DNA from: Cetobacterium somerae
Lineage (GTDB): Bacteria > Fusobacteriota > Fusobacteriia > Fusobacteriales > Fusobacteriaceae
DNA: 64,000 nucleotides
Direction: 5' to 3'
NCBI RefSeq assembly: GCF_022430525.1
Contig: NZ_CP092519.1
Coordinates: 124,001 to 188,000, forward strand
Shown: piece by piece, positions 35,250 through 44,192 of the stretch
How positions within the stretch are numbered: position 1 is the stretch's first letter
Layout of the letters: every line of letters begins with the position of its first letter
Position numbers and translations under genes: made by a program
Notes under the pieces: generated by a model
What the model was told of the DNA's origin: nothing
What the model saw: only the letters and a program-made list of their open reading frames with translations
The model's database searches: none

Positions 35250-38036
35250 TTAAAATTTATAACCAATACCTAATGCTAGGTAGTTGTTATCTCTTTTTCC
35301 AAACTCTTTTCCAAGTTCAAAAGTGATTTTAAAATCTTTAATCTCAGTAGATACTCCAGCGTTTAACACTAAATTTGCCTTCTCTAAAGAGTCACTATTT
35401 AGTTTATAATTAACTTTATCTCCTAAAAGAGACATACCTTGTTTTTTATTTAGATCTCCTAACTCATATGAGTAGATAGCATTTGAATAGATATCTACAG
35501 ATCCAAAGTTTTTACCAACTTTAAATCCAACACTTGGAAGAACTGAGAAATAACTCTCCTCTTTCACTGTTAATCCTAAATCACCAGCATTCTTCTCAGT
35601 GAACTTCTCATGCTTTCCATACCCTAAGTTTAATCCAAGAGTAGGTTTAATATATAATGAATCACCATAAACTCTACTAATTTCACTGTTAGCTCCTAAA
35701 GTATAAGAGTTATATTTTCCTTTAGCTTTTTTCTCAAAACTATCAATCTCTCTATTTGTCTCGTGGAAGTTATACTCTCCATTTAATCCAAGTTTAATAT
35801 CAAACTCATTTAAAAGAAGTTTTTTATAGATTCCAGTATGAATAGATTGAATTGCCCCCTTAGATCCTTCGTTATATTTAACACTACTATTTTCATATCC
35901 AATAGTTGCATAAATATTATTTTCGAACCTTTTTGTTCCTACAAATCCCTCTGACGTAGTCTTATATCCAGAGATCTCCCCTTTATTTTTAACAGATGAT
36001 TTATCTCCAAAGAAGTTAAAGTTATAGCTATACTCATTTAAGTTATCTATAAGTTTTCCATCCTCTTTTATAAATCTATCTTGAATATCGAAAATCTGTC
36101 TAGGAAGATTAGCATAAATCTCTCCAGATAAATCTTTTACAACTTTTTGTACCTCATTGATATTATCAGATTTTAAAATTTTATCTACAACTAATTTTTC
36201 ATCTTTAGATAGTTCCATTCCTTCAATATCTAAGTAGTTATCTAAAGAGCTAGTTAAAGAGTTAAACTCTGTACTTTCATAGCTTTTCTCAATAGTAGTT
36301 TCATTTCTATAGACAACCATATCAACGTTTTCAGTTTTATTAAGTTCTAACTTTGAGTTATAAAACATAGAAACAGCCTTTGAATCAGTACCTCTAGCTA
36401 ACTCAATTTTTGGAGCAGAGAAAACATCTTTATAAATAACTTCCTTCTTGTTTCCATCTATTAAATCCTTAGATGCAATAACATCTCCATCTATTTTTAA
36501 ACTTCTTTTAGCTCTAACTCTAGAAACATCTCCAGAAGCCTCTTTTCCAACAATAAATTTACCTTTATCTTCAGTTTTTATCTCAATACCATCTTCACCA
36601 AGTATTTTCCCGTTATTAACATAAGTTCCATTATCAGAGGCCCAAATAGCAATTTTATATGGATTTGTATCTCCAAAAATAATCTCTCCATCATTAACAA
36701 TAGTACTAGTTTCATATTTATCAGAGTTTACTCCAACGTTTCCAGCATACATACCAATAGATTCACCACTTAAGATTATTTTACCTTTATTTATAACTTT
36801 ACTTCCATTTGTAGCAGTCATAGCAAAAGCGTTTTTACCATCTATTTTTATAACACCAGTTTTTTCATTGATTCCAACAGCACCTTGAGAAACATCTATA
36901 CCATTTGAATATGCTCCTGAAACATCAATAGTTCCCTCGTTGATAACTGATATATTTTTTCCATAACCAATCATTCCATTACTATCTTCACCAGTAGCTT
37001 TAATAGTTCCTTTATTAACCATTGTTATATTGTTTCCACTAGCATTCATACCAGCACTATGTTTTCCACTTACAGATATATTTCCATTGTTTATCATTGT
37101 ATTTTTAGCAGTGCTATCATTATCAACTCTCATGCTCATTCCATGAAGATACATAGATGATACAGCATTAGGATTTAAAATGTGAAAATTATCATTGTGA
37201 ATGCTGATATTTTTATTGTTAATAAGAGTAATATCCTCATCAGCATCATTTTCTTTAATGCTTTTAAGAGCTTCCATTCCAATTAAACTTGTATAATATA
37301 GATTTGATTCATTGTTACCATTTAGCTCAATATCTCCATTATTAACAGAAGTGAATCCTTCACCATGATTAGAACGATTTGACATAGCACTAATAGATAT
37401 ACCAGTTCCCTTTATAGTACCATTATTTTCTAGGTTAGCTCCATAGGCACCTTCCATTAACTTCATAATTTCAATAAGATCTGATTGAGTTCCAATAATA
37501 GTTCCTTCATTTATACCTTTAGCAGTTTTTCCAAGAGCTAAAATAGCTGAAGAATGCTTTGTAGTAACGTTAATAATACCAGTTTTTTCATTTACTGCTG
37601 TTTCATTATCAAGAGCAAGAAGAGCAACCATACCTTCGTCTTTCATAGTGATAGTACCACTATTTTTAAGAGGAGGTCTCTCAAACGGAGGTGGAAGTTC
37701 GTCTGGTTGTGGTTCTCCAGGTTGAGGAACAGGAACAATCTCCTCATTTTCTTCTACAACAGGTAGATTGGGATTATCCCCATTATCTCCACCATTGGGT
37801 TTATTAACCTCAGAAATAACAGGAACCATAGGTTTTCCTTCAACTTTTTCTGGATTTGCAACTGGATTTACAGGTGCAACTATATTTGTAGTAGGTTTGC
37901 TACTAACTGTAGGTGAAGGTGTAGAAGCAGAAGGTGAGTTACTGCTACTACCACCGCCACCTCCTCCGCTTCCACATGCTGTTACTAATGCAGAAAGGAT
38001 TCCGATAAATAGATATTTTTTATTGTATATTTTCAT
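35250..38036 (-). CDS. Lipoprotein-type autotransporter
   Basis: 928 residues. The N-terminus ends in a lipobox (LVTA then Cys21), so the mature protein should begin with a lipidated Cys, followed by a Gly/Ser run and a Pro-rich linker to about residue 125. Residues 125-500 are a repetitive parallel beta-helix passenger with recurring NxGTI/NKGKI units (for example VNKGTIKATGEDS). The C-terminal 270 residues are a type Va autotransporter barrel ending in LALGIGYKF. Lipidated autotransporters are known (NalP, SphB1, AspA), but those carry protease passengers. None is visible here, so an adhesin or scaffold role is more likely. It lies 21 bp downstream of the omptin gene, same strand, so probably cotranscribed. 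Confidence 0.87.
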   Translation of the reverse strand: MKIYNKKYLFIGILSALVTACGSGGGGGGSSSNSPSASTPSPTVSSKPTTNIVAPVNPVANPEKVEGKPMVPVISEVNKPNGGDNGDNPNLPVVEENEEIVPVPQPGEPQPDELPPPFERPPLKNSGTITMKDEGMVALLALDNETAVNEKTGIINVTTKHSSAILALGKTAKGINEGTIIGTQSDLIEIMKLMEGAYGANLENNGTIKGTGISISAMSNRSNHGEGFTSVNNGDIELNGNNESNLYYTSLIGMEALKSIKENDADEDITLINNKNISIHNDNFHILNPNAVSSMYLHGMSMRVDNDSTAKNTMINNGNISVSGKHSAGMNASGNNITMVNKGTIKATGEDSNGMIGYGKNISVINEGTIDVSGAYSNGIDVSQGAVGINEKTGVIKIDGKNAFAMTATNGSKVINKGKIILSGESIGMYAGNVGVNSDKYETSTIVNDGEIIFGDTNPYKIAIWASDNGTYVNNGKILGEDGIEIKTEDKGKFIVGKEASGDVSRVRAKRSLKIDGDVIASKDLIDGNKKEVIYKDVFSAPKIELARGTDSKAVSMFYNSKLELNKTENVDMVVYRNETTIEKSYESTEFNSLTSSLDNYLDIEGMELSKDEKLVVDKILKSDNINEVQKVVKDLSGEIYANLPRQIFDIQDRFIKEDGKLIDNLNEYSYNFNFFGDKSSVKNKGEISGYKTTSEGFVGTKRFENNIYATIGYENSSVKYNEGSKGAIQSIHTGIYKKLLLNEFDIKLGLNGEYNFHETNREIDSFEKKAKGKYNSYTLGANSEISRVYGDSLYIKPTLGLNLGYGKHEKFTEKNAGDLGLTVKEESYFSVLPSVGFKVGKNFGSVDIYSNAIYSYELGDLNKKQGMSLLGDKVNYKLNSDSLEKANLVLNAGVSTEIKDFKITFELGKEFGKRDNNYLALGIGYKF

Positions 38037-38057
38037 TTTTAATTTTCCTCCAAATTT

Positions 38058-39002
38058 TTAGAACTTGTATGTAGCTCCAAGAGATACTACATAGCTACTA
38101 TTTTTAATACCTGATAAATTTTTAATACCACTAATTTTATCTCCATCTTCAGTTGTGAAATCAGTAGTAGATTTTTTCTTATGGAAATACTTAGAGTATT
38201 CTAAGGTACCATTTATATCGATAGATGGAGTGATTGGGTATGTAGCCACAAGTTTAACCCCTAAATTTTTAACATCTTTATATTTTTCATTAGACTCCAT
38301 AGGGCCTCTTTCAAGGTGTTTGTCGTTAGCTTTAGCTTTACCATAGATACTACCTTTAACTTCTAAATCTAAAACTAGTTTTTCATAAGTGTAAATAGCT
38401 CCATAACCTATGTATGGTGTGAAAAACTTTTGAGAGTACTCAATACTTTTTTTAGAGTAATCATCTTTATATATAGTAGTAGAACCATCTAACATATAGT
38501 TATATTGATCTCCCCCTTTAGCGTAGAACTTAAAGTAGTCGTATTTAAAACCTAACATAGGTCCAGATTTTAAGTTTTCAGTGTGAACAAACCAGTATTT
38601 AATGTTTGTATCAAACATTAACAGGTCTTCTACGTAGTTTTTGTTGTCACTAAAGTTTGAGAGCTTTCCGTAGTCACTAGGAGTAGCTCCCTCTTCAGCG
38701 TCGTCAGATGAGTACCAATCATAATCCTTCATAGATCCACTAGATGTAGAGTTAAAGTTTTTCTTTAGTCCCATTTGAAACTCTATGTTATTAAATGTGT
38801 GTGTGTAACCTAATATAAAAACAGGAACATTTTTAATTTTCCAATCTAAATAACTAATTTTTTCTCCAGTTTCAGGTACATATACGTACTCTCCAGCTTT
38901 ACCGTTAACAGTTCCTAAAGAGAAGTTAAAGGCATTGTTTGATTGAGCAAAAATCCCAGTAGAGGCAGCAGTAAGTAGAACTAATAAGTTTCGTTTTAAC
39001 AT
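38058..39002 (-). CDS. Omptin-family outer-membrane aspartyl-type protease
   Basis: 314 residues from the ATG at 39002, which has AGGAGG upstream; an in-frame codon at 39044 lies before that site. The signal peptide is cut after GIFAQ or nearby. The mature sequence follows OmpT through its length: FNFSLGTVNGKAGEYVY, ISYLDWKIKN, GSMKDYDWYSSDD, YWFVHTENLKSGPMLGFKY, YIGYGAIYTYE, NDKHLERG and a final TYKF. The omptin catalytic pairs Asp83/Asp85 and Asp210/His212 of OmpT correspond to Asp93/Asp95 (KDYDW) and Asp227/His229 (NDKH), all kept. Omptins cleave host peptides and surface proteins between or near basic residues. It lies directly upstream of the autotransporter gene. Confidence 0.9.
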   Translation of the reverse strand: MLKRNLLVLLTAASTGIFAQSNNAFNFSLGTVNGKAGEYVYVPETGEKISYLDWKIKNVPVFILGYTHTFNNIEFQMGLKKNFNSTSSGSMKDYDWYSSDDAEEGATPSDYGKLSNFSDNKNYVEDLLMFDTNIKYWFVHTENLKSGPMLGFKYDYFKFYAKGGDQYNYMLDGSTTIYKDDYSKKSIEYSQKFFTPYIGYGAIYTYEKLVLDLEVKGSIYGKAKANDKHLERGPMESNEKYKDVKNLGVKLVATYPITPSIDINGTLEYSKYFHKKKSTTDFTTEDGDKISGIKNLSGIKNSSYVVSLGATYKF

Positions 39003-39190
39003 AAAAAACCTCCTAAGTCTTATAAATTTATTTTCTAAAATCATTTTAGTATACAGAATGCAAAAATTATTTTTTCTAACATGAATTCTTGAAAAAAATA
39101 CATGAAAAATAAAAAAATTAAATTGGGGATATAAAAGAGATTAAAAAATGTTAAAATATTAAATATAAAAATACAGAGTGGAGGAGTAAA

Positions 39191-39358
39191 ATGATTTTTC
39201 TTTTAGTTTTTTTTGAAATAGTTTGCAGTTATATATTTTTACTCAAAAATTTAAAAAAGCAAGTAGAAACATTAAGAGAGAAAATTTTATTTTATTTACT
39301 ATGGATTCAAATAATAACACTAAGTATATACTCATCTTATTGTTTTTTTAAGTATTGA
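39191..39358 (+). CDS. Small hydrophobic membrane protein, 55 residues
   Basis: A short open frame with a strong GGAGGAG site six bases before ATG. It encodes two hydrophobic segments (IFLLVFFEIVCSYIFLL and ILFYLLWIQIITLSIY) joined by a charged KNLKKQVETLREK linker. It could be a small inner-membrane protein or a holin/toxin-like peptide; no family is recognised. The leftward omptin gene starts 188 bp away and the polysaccharide block begins 171 bp downstream, so it stands alone. AT-rich DNA readily gives hydrophobic open frames, so the ribosome site is the main support. Confidence 0.5.
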   Translation: MIFLLVFFEIVCSYIFLLKNLKKQVETLREKILFYLLWIQIITLSIYSSYCFFKY

Positions 39359-39490
39359 TGTATTATAGTGAAAAATGTTTAAAATATGCTATAATTATAA
39401 AGAAAAAGATATACAGATTTTTAGTTTTTAGTTCTTAACTTCATTTTAGTAAAAATGAGATATTATCATATTAAAATAATAATGGAGATA

Positions 39491-39499
39491 TGATATAAT
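39491..39499 (+). promoter_or_regulatory. Extended -10 promoter of polysaccharide block A
   Basis: TGATATAAT is an extended -10 box 30 bp before the first glycosyltransferase gene. The -35 region is AT-only and unclear. Confidence 0.5.
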
Positions 39500-39529
39500 T
39501 TAGAATAGTAATTAAGGAAAGGTGAGAAC

Positions 39530-40306
39530 ATGAAATTATCCGTTGCAATGATAACTTTTAATGAAGAAAAAATATTGAGAAAGACTTTAGAATCGGTTAA
39601 AGATATAGCAGATGAAATAGTAATTGTTGATAGTGGTTCAAAAGACTCAACAGAGAAAATTGCAAGAGAATTTAATGCAAAATTTTATACTGAACTTTGG
39701 AAAGGATATGGCCCTCAGAGAAATTCAGCTATTCAAAAATGTCAAGGAAAATGGATTTTAAATATCGATGCGGATGAAGAAATATCGGAAGAATTAAAAA
39801 ATAAGATAGTACAAATTTTAGAAAATGATAATTCAGATAAAGAAGTTTTTAAGATAAATAGATTATCAGTTTGTTTTAATAAAAAATTAAAATATGGAGG
39901 ATGGGGAACTTCGTATGCAATTAGATTGTTTAAAAAAAATTCAGGTTTTTTTAATAATAATTCAGTTCATGAGACCTTTGAAACACAGAAAAGAATTTTT
40001 AAAATAAAAGAAAAAATATATCATCATTCATATTTGACAATGGAAGATTATTTTAATCGATTTAATCGATATACTACTGAAGGAGCTATAGAATATTATA
40101 ATAAAAATAAAAAGGTAAGTATAGTTAATATTGTAGTTAATCCAATATATAAATTTTTGAAGATGTATATTTTTAGATTTGGTTTTTTAGATGGAGTCGA
40201 CGGATTTGTTATAGCTTCAACAAGTTCTCTTTATACAATGATAAAGTATTTTAAGTTAAGAGAAATTTATAGAAATAAATCTTATTTAAAAAAGAAGATA
40301 GATTAA
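39530..40306 (+). CDS. Family 2 glycosyltransferase, WaaE/KdtX-like
   Basis: 258 residues. A GT-A fold with the opening MKLSVAMITFNEEKIL, VDSGSKDSTEKIA and the DxD-type NIDADEE. The combination with WKGYGPQRNSAI is typical of the WaaE/KdtX LPS-core beta-glucosyltransferase subfamily, which adds a sugar to the inner core at the cytoplasmic face. Donor and acceptor are unproven. It starts polysaccharide block A. A hairpin after it at 40328-40352 may reduce read-through to the next genes. Ribosome site AAGGAAAGGTG lies upstream. Confidence 0.87.
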   Translation: MKLSVAMITFNEEKILRKTLESVKDIADEIVIVDSGSKDSTEKIAREFNAKFYTELWKGYGPQRNSAIQKCQGKWILNIDADEEISEELKNKIVQILENDNSDKEVFKINRLSVCFNKKLKYGGWGTSYAIRLFKKNSGFFNNNSVHETFETQKRIFKIKEKIYHHSYLTMEDYFNRFNRYTTEGAIEYYNKNKKVSIVNIVVNPIYKFLKMYIFRFGFLDGVDGFVIASTSSLYTMIKYFKLREIYRNKSYLKKKID

Positions 40307-40327
40307 AATTCTAGATACATAAAGAAT

Positions 40328-40352
40328 AAAAACCTCCTTTGTGGAGGTTTTT
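40328..40352 (+). terminator. Hairpin terminator after the WaaE-like gene
   Basis: AAAAACCTCC, loop TTTGT, arm GGAGGTTTTT. The T-run is part of the stem, so efficiency is uncertain and partial read-through is possible. Confidence 0.65.
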
Positions 40353-40373
40353 AAATTAAAAGGAGGAGATTGT

Positions 40374-41546
40374 ATGATGGAAAAAAATAAAAAGAAAATA
40401 TTGTTTTCTATTGATACGTTATTAGTAGGAGGGATAGAAAAAGTTTTAATAGAGCTTTTAAGTAATATTTCGAAAGAAAAATATGAAATAACACTATTAA
40501 TAGGTTATAAATTAAATGAATTGGAGAAATTAAAAGAAGATATACCGATGAATATCAAAATTGAATATATATTTAAAGAAAATATTCATATTTTAGGAAA
40601 AAAGAAAAAAGCAATGGGGAATTTAAAAGGTTATGAAAAAATAATATTTGAAATAACATCACTTTTGAGAAAAAAAATTTTTAAAAAAAGATTATTAAAA
40701 ATTGTAGAGAAAGTAGATACCGTTGTGGATTTTGATATGACTTTAGCTTCTTATGCCAAAGATATATCTAAAAATATAATTACATTTTGTCATTTTAGTC
40801 CTAAAAATTATAATCGTGGAATAAAGAAAAGACAAGAAAGATTAGGAGAAAAACTTAAGAATTATAATAAAATTGTTGTAATATCTAAAGATATGGAAAA
40901 AGAAGGAATTGAAATTTTTCCATTTTTAAAAGAAAAGTTTATAACAATATATAACTCTTTTAATATAGACTTAATTGAAAGAAAATCGAATTTAATAAAA
41001 GAAGATGAACTAAATTTGATAAAAAAGCCATATATTTTATCTATTGGAAGATTAGAAGAAACACAAAAGGATTTTACTACTTTAATAAAAGCTTTTAGTA
41101 AAGTAAGCAACAATATAAAAGAGAATTTATATATAATAGGAGAAGGAAGACATAAAGATAATTTAAAAAAATTAGTAAAAGATTTACAAATAGAGGATAG
41201 AGTTTTATTTTTAGGTTTTAAAAACAATCCATATCCCTGGATAAAAAACAGTAGTTTTTTTGTACATAGTTCTAAATTTGAAGGATTACCAACAGTTTTA
41301 ATAGAGGCTAGTATTTTAGGAAAAGCAATAGTATCTACAGATTGTCCAACAGGGCCAAGAGAGATATTAGAGAACGGAAATTGTGGACTTTTAGTAGATG
41401 TGGGAGATGTTGAAAAATTGGCTGAAAATATAAAATATTTAAGTCAAAATTTAGAGGTAAGACAAAAATATGGAGAATTAGCAAAAAATGAGAGTAAAAG
41501 ATTTGATTCAAAAGAAATAGTAAAAATAGTTGAAAGATTATTTTAA
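40374..41546 (+). CDS. Family 4 glycosyltransferase (first of a tandem pair)
   Basis: 390 residues from the ATG at 40374, placed seven bases after AGGAGGAG; a GTG at 40341 lies inside the preceding hairpin and is unlikely. GT-B fold: the N-terminal half starts KKKILFSIDTLLVGGIEKV, and the C-terminal GT4 domain has SIGRLEETQKDFTTLIKAF, IIGEGRHKDNLKKL, and the EX7E motif EGLPTVLIEA followed by STDCPTGPREIL. It would transfer a sugar with retention onto LPS or core. The next gene is a clear paralogue. Substrate unknown. Confidence 0.88.
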   Translation: MMEKNKKKILFSIDTLLVGGIEKVLIELLSNISKEKYEITLLIGYKLNELEKLKEDIPMNIKIEYIFKENIHILGKKKKAMGNLKGYEKIIFEITSLLRKKIFKKRLLKIVEKVDTVVDFDMTLASYAKDISKNIITFCHFSPKNYNRGIKKRQERLGEKLKNYNKIVVISKDMEKEGIEIFPFLKEKFITIYNSFNIDLIERKSNLIKEDELNLIKKPYILSIGRLEETQKDFTTLIKAFSKVSNNIKENLYIIGEGRHKDNLKKLVKDLQIEDRVLFLGFKNNPYPWIKNSSFFVHSSKFEGLPTVLIEASILGKAIVSTDCPTGPREILENGNCGLLVDVGDVEKLAENIKYLSQNLEVRQKYGELAKNESKRFDSKEIVKIVERLF

Positions 41547-41559
41547 AGGAGGGGAAATT

Positions 41560-42723
41560 TTGAAAAGGATAGTATTGAATACAGATTCTCTAATAATGGG
41601 GGGAGCAGAAAAAATAGCATTAGAGTATGCAAATCTTTTAAAAGATAATTATGAAGTTTTTTTACTGATAAATGAAGATAATGGAATTGATAATATTTTA
41701 GAAGAATTAATTGATAAAAATATAAGATATCAGTTTGTGGTAGATAAAGAAATAATGGAGAAACTGAATAAATACCGCATATTAAAAAAGAAAAATTTTA
41801 TATATAAAATTTACTATAGTTATTATTTAAAGAAAAGAAGAAAAAGCTATCAAAAGAATATAGAAAAAATTTTAAAAGAAAAAGATTATGATTATTTAAT
41901 AGATTTTTATTGTAAAATACCTTGGAAATTAGTGAATGAAAAAACAATATGTTGGTTACATATGACTTTAGGAAATTTAAAAGAAAAAACAAAGAAAGAA
42001 TATCAAAAAAAGTTTACAAAGTGTAAAAATGTGATAGTTTTAAATGAGGAAATGAAGAAAGAGGTTTTAAATATATTTGAAATAGATCCAAATAAAGTAA
42101 TGAAAATTTATAATTTTTTTAATATAAAAAAATTAGAAAATCTTTCTTTAAATCAAGAAGAACTGACATTAAATCAAAAAAAATTAATAAAAGATAACTA
42201 TATTTTTGCGTGTTGTAGAGTAGATAAACAGAAGGATTTAGATACGTTAATAGATGCTTTTAAAGATTTAAAAGATGAATTTAAAATAAAAGAAAAACTT
42301 TATATAGCAGGAGATGGAGATCAAAGAAAAAGGCTAGAAAAAAAAGTTACAGATTTAAATCTAAAAGAAGATATAATATTTTTAGGAACACAAAAAAATC
42401 CGTATGTTTGGATGAAAAATGCAAAATTATTTGTTCATAGTTCTCATCGAGAAGGATTTGGAATGGTTTTGGTTGAAGCGTTAATAACAAATGGAATAGT
42501 TATTTCTACAGATTGCCCAGTGGGACCAAAAGAGATTTTAGAAAATGGAAAAAGTGGAGTTTTAGTACTACCAAAAAATAAAAAAGACTTGGCAAACAAA
42601 ATTTATCAATTATTAAGAGATCAAAATTTAAGGATAAACTTATTAGAAGAATCAAAAAGAAGGAAAAATGATTTTTCAAAAGAGATAGTTTTAAATAAAA
42701 TAAAAACTATATTTGAGGGATAA
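41560..42723 (+). CDS. Family 4 glycosyltransferase (second of a tandem pair)
   Basis: 387 residues from the TTG at 41560, selected because AAAGGAGGGG is just upstream; a TTG at 41530 lies before that site and overlaps the previous gene. Sequence blocks KRIVLNTDSLIMGGAEKI, CRVDKQKDLDTLIDAF, IAGDGDQRKRLEKK, EX7E in EGFGMVLVEA, and STDCPVGPKEIL closely mirror the preceding gene, indicating duplication and divergence. The very high A content gives long Lys-rich stretches (KKRRKSYQKN). It transfers an unknown sugar in LPS or core assembly. Confidence 0.87.
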   Translation: MKRIVLNTDSLIMGGAEKIALEYANLLKDNYEVFLLINEDNGIDNILEELIDKNIRYQFVVDKEIMEKLNKYRILKKKNFIYKIYYSYYLKKRRKSYQKNIEKILKEKDYDYLIDFYCKIPWKLVNEKTICWLHMTLGNLKEKTKKEYQKKFTKCKNVIVLNEEMKKEVLNIFEIDPNKVMKIYNFFNIKKLENLSLNQEELTLNQKKLIKDNYIFACCRVDKQKDLDTLIDAFKDLKDEFKIKEKLYIAGDGDQRKRLEKKVTDLNLKEDIIFLGTQKNPYVWMKNAKLFVHSSHREGFGMVLVEALITNGIVISTDCPVGPKEILENGKSGVLVLPKNKKDLANKIYQLLRDQNLRINLLEESKRRKNDFSKEIVLNKIKTIFEG

Positions 42724-42725
42724 AT

Positions 42726-43337
42726 ATGTATTTAAAAATAAAATATCTATTTCAAAGAAGTATTGTAAAAATTAAAAATGAAAGAAATAATTTAAAGATA
42801 GAGGGAAAATTAAGAGCATCAAAGATAAAAGTAGAAGGGGAAGGAAATCAATTAAAAATTGGAAAAAATAGTTTTTTAAAACAAGGAAAAATTAGTATAA
42901 AAGGAAGTAATAACACAATTATAATTGGAGAAAATTGTGATTTGAAAAATTTAAAAATTTTTATGCAAGATAATAACTCAACCTTAATAATAGGCGATAA
43001 TACAACTTGTGCAGGAGCAAAAATATTGTCTCAAGAGGGCTGTAAGATTAAACTTGGTAAGAATTGTATGTTATCATATGATATTGAGATTAGAAATTCA
43101 GATTCACATAAAATCTTTTCAGAAAAATCAAAAGAAAGAATAAATGAAGGAAAAAATATAATATTAGAGGATAACATTTGGATTGGAATGAGAACTTTAA
43201 TATTAAAAGGGAGTTATGTAGAAAAAAATTCAGTAATAGCAGCTGGAAGTATTGTTGTAAATAGAGTTTATGCCAATACAATAGTAGCTGGTAGTCCAGC
43301 TAAAGAGGTAAAAAAAGCTATATATTGGGAAAGGTAG
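42726..43337 (+). CDS. Hexapeptide-repeat acyltransferase
   Basis: 203 residues with left-handed beta-helix repeats, for example NNTIIIGENCDLKNLKI and STLIIGDNTTCAGAKI, and the C-terminal maltose-O-acetyltransferase-like block DNIWIGMRTLILKGS...GSIVVNRVYANTIVAGSPAKEV. The His in IRNSDSHKIF is the likely catalytic base. It would acetylate (or otherwise acylate) a sugar of the LPS. Starts 2 bp after the previous stop. A similar protein is encoded at 44886-45431. Confidence 0.87.
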   Translation: MYLKIKYLFQRSIVKIKNERNNLKIEGKLRASKIKVEGEGNQLKIGKNSFLKQGKISIKGSNNTIIIGENCDLKNLKIFMQDNNSTLIIGDNTTCAGAKILSQEGCKIKLGKNCMLSYDIEIRNSDSHKIFSEKSKERINEGKNIILEDNIWIGMRTLILKGSYVEKNSVIAAGSIVVNRVYANTIVAGSPAKEVKKAIYWER

Positions 43338-43343
43338 AAAAAT

Positions 43344-44192
43344 ATGAAAAAGGAAAAAATTAGTTTAATAACTTGTACTTATAATAGGTTAGATAAATTG
43401 GAAAAATTAATAAAGTCATTAAAAAATCAATCTCTATTACCAGATGAGTTTATTGTATCTGATGATGGTTCTAAAGAAGATATAGAGTTCTTTTTAAAAA
43501 ATATATTTAAGAATGAAAATAGATTTAAAGTAAAACTAATAAAGCAAAGTGATTTAGGGTTTAGATTAGCTAGAGCTAGAAATAATGGTGTAAGAGAGGC
43601 AATAGGAGAATTAATTATATTGATAGATTCAGATATCGTAATGCCGAAAAAATTTATAGAGATTTTTTATAAAAAAAGACAGAAAAATGTGATTAATTTA
43701 AGCAGAGCGCTGAGATTAACACCAGAAAATACAAAATTATTAACATGTAAAGAGATAGAAGAAGAGAATTATTCTCATTTATACTCTAAAAAAAGTTATT
43801 ACTATAATATAGAAAGATATTATAAGAATAAATTGTATTCAATTTTTGCTCCCAAAAAGCAAGCTGAAAAATTTAGAGCAATGGCATTCTCTCTGTATAA
43901 AGAAGATTATATAAAATTAAATGGATTTGATGAAAATTTTATTGGATGGGGAGCTGAAGATCTAGATTTTGGAAGAAGAGCTTATTATAAGGGAATAAAA
44001 ATAGTGAATAGTCATAAAAATAATTTTCAAATACATCAATGGCATGAAGAATCTGATAAAAATGATGATTATTCATTAAAATATTTTAGAAAAATTTGGG
44101 AAGAAAGAGAAAAAAGCAAAAATTATGATATAGAATACGGTATTTTAAAAAGTTATCAAAATGATAAATATGAAGTGATAGAAATATGTTAA
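43344..44192 (+). CDS. Family 2 glycosyltransferase with galactosyltransferase-like C-terminus
   Basis: 282 residues. The N-terminal GT-A domain has ISLITCTYNRLDKLEKL, FIVSDDGSKED and LIDSDIVMPKKF (DxD). The C-terminal region NGFDENFIGWGAEDLDFGRRA is the GT27/GT7-like block that binds metal and acceptor in galactosyl/GalNAc-type transferases and capsule synthases. Ribosome site GGAAAGGTAG. It overlaps the kinase-like gene downstream by 7 bp. Sugar specificity is not predictable. Confidence 0.87.
   Translation: MKKEKISLITCTYNRLDKLEKLIKSLKNQSLLPDEFIVSDDGSKEDIEFFLKNIFKNENRFKVKLIKQSDLGFRLARARNNGVREAIGELIILIDSDIVMPKKFIEIFYKKRQKNVINLSRALRLTPENTKLLTCKEIEEENYSHLYSKKSYYYNIERYYKNKLYSIFAPKKQAEKFRAMAFSLYKEDYIKLNGFDENFIGWGAEDLDFGRRAYYKGIKIVNSHKNNFQIHQWHEESDKNDDYSLKYFRKIWEEREKSKNYDIEYGILKSYQNDKYEVIEIC

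Noticed and set aside
35250-38036. Trimeric or protease-type autotransporter
   Set aside because: The C-terminal barrel is the long monomeric (type Va) form and no subtilisin Asp/His/Ser motifs are present in the passenger.
37554-38061. Plus-strand open frames opposite the autotransporter N-terminus
   Set aside because: They mirror the Pro/Gly/Ser-rich linker and lipobox region, lack ribosome sites and have no family features; antisense shadows.
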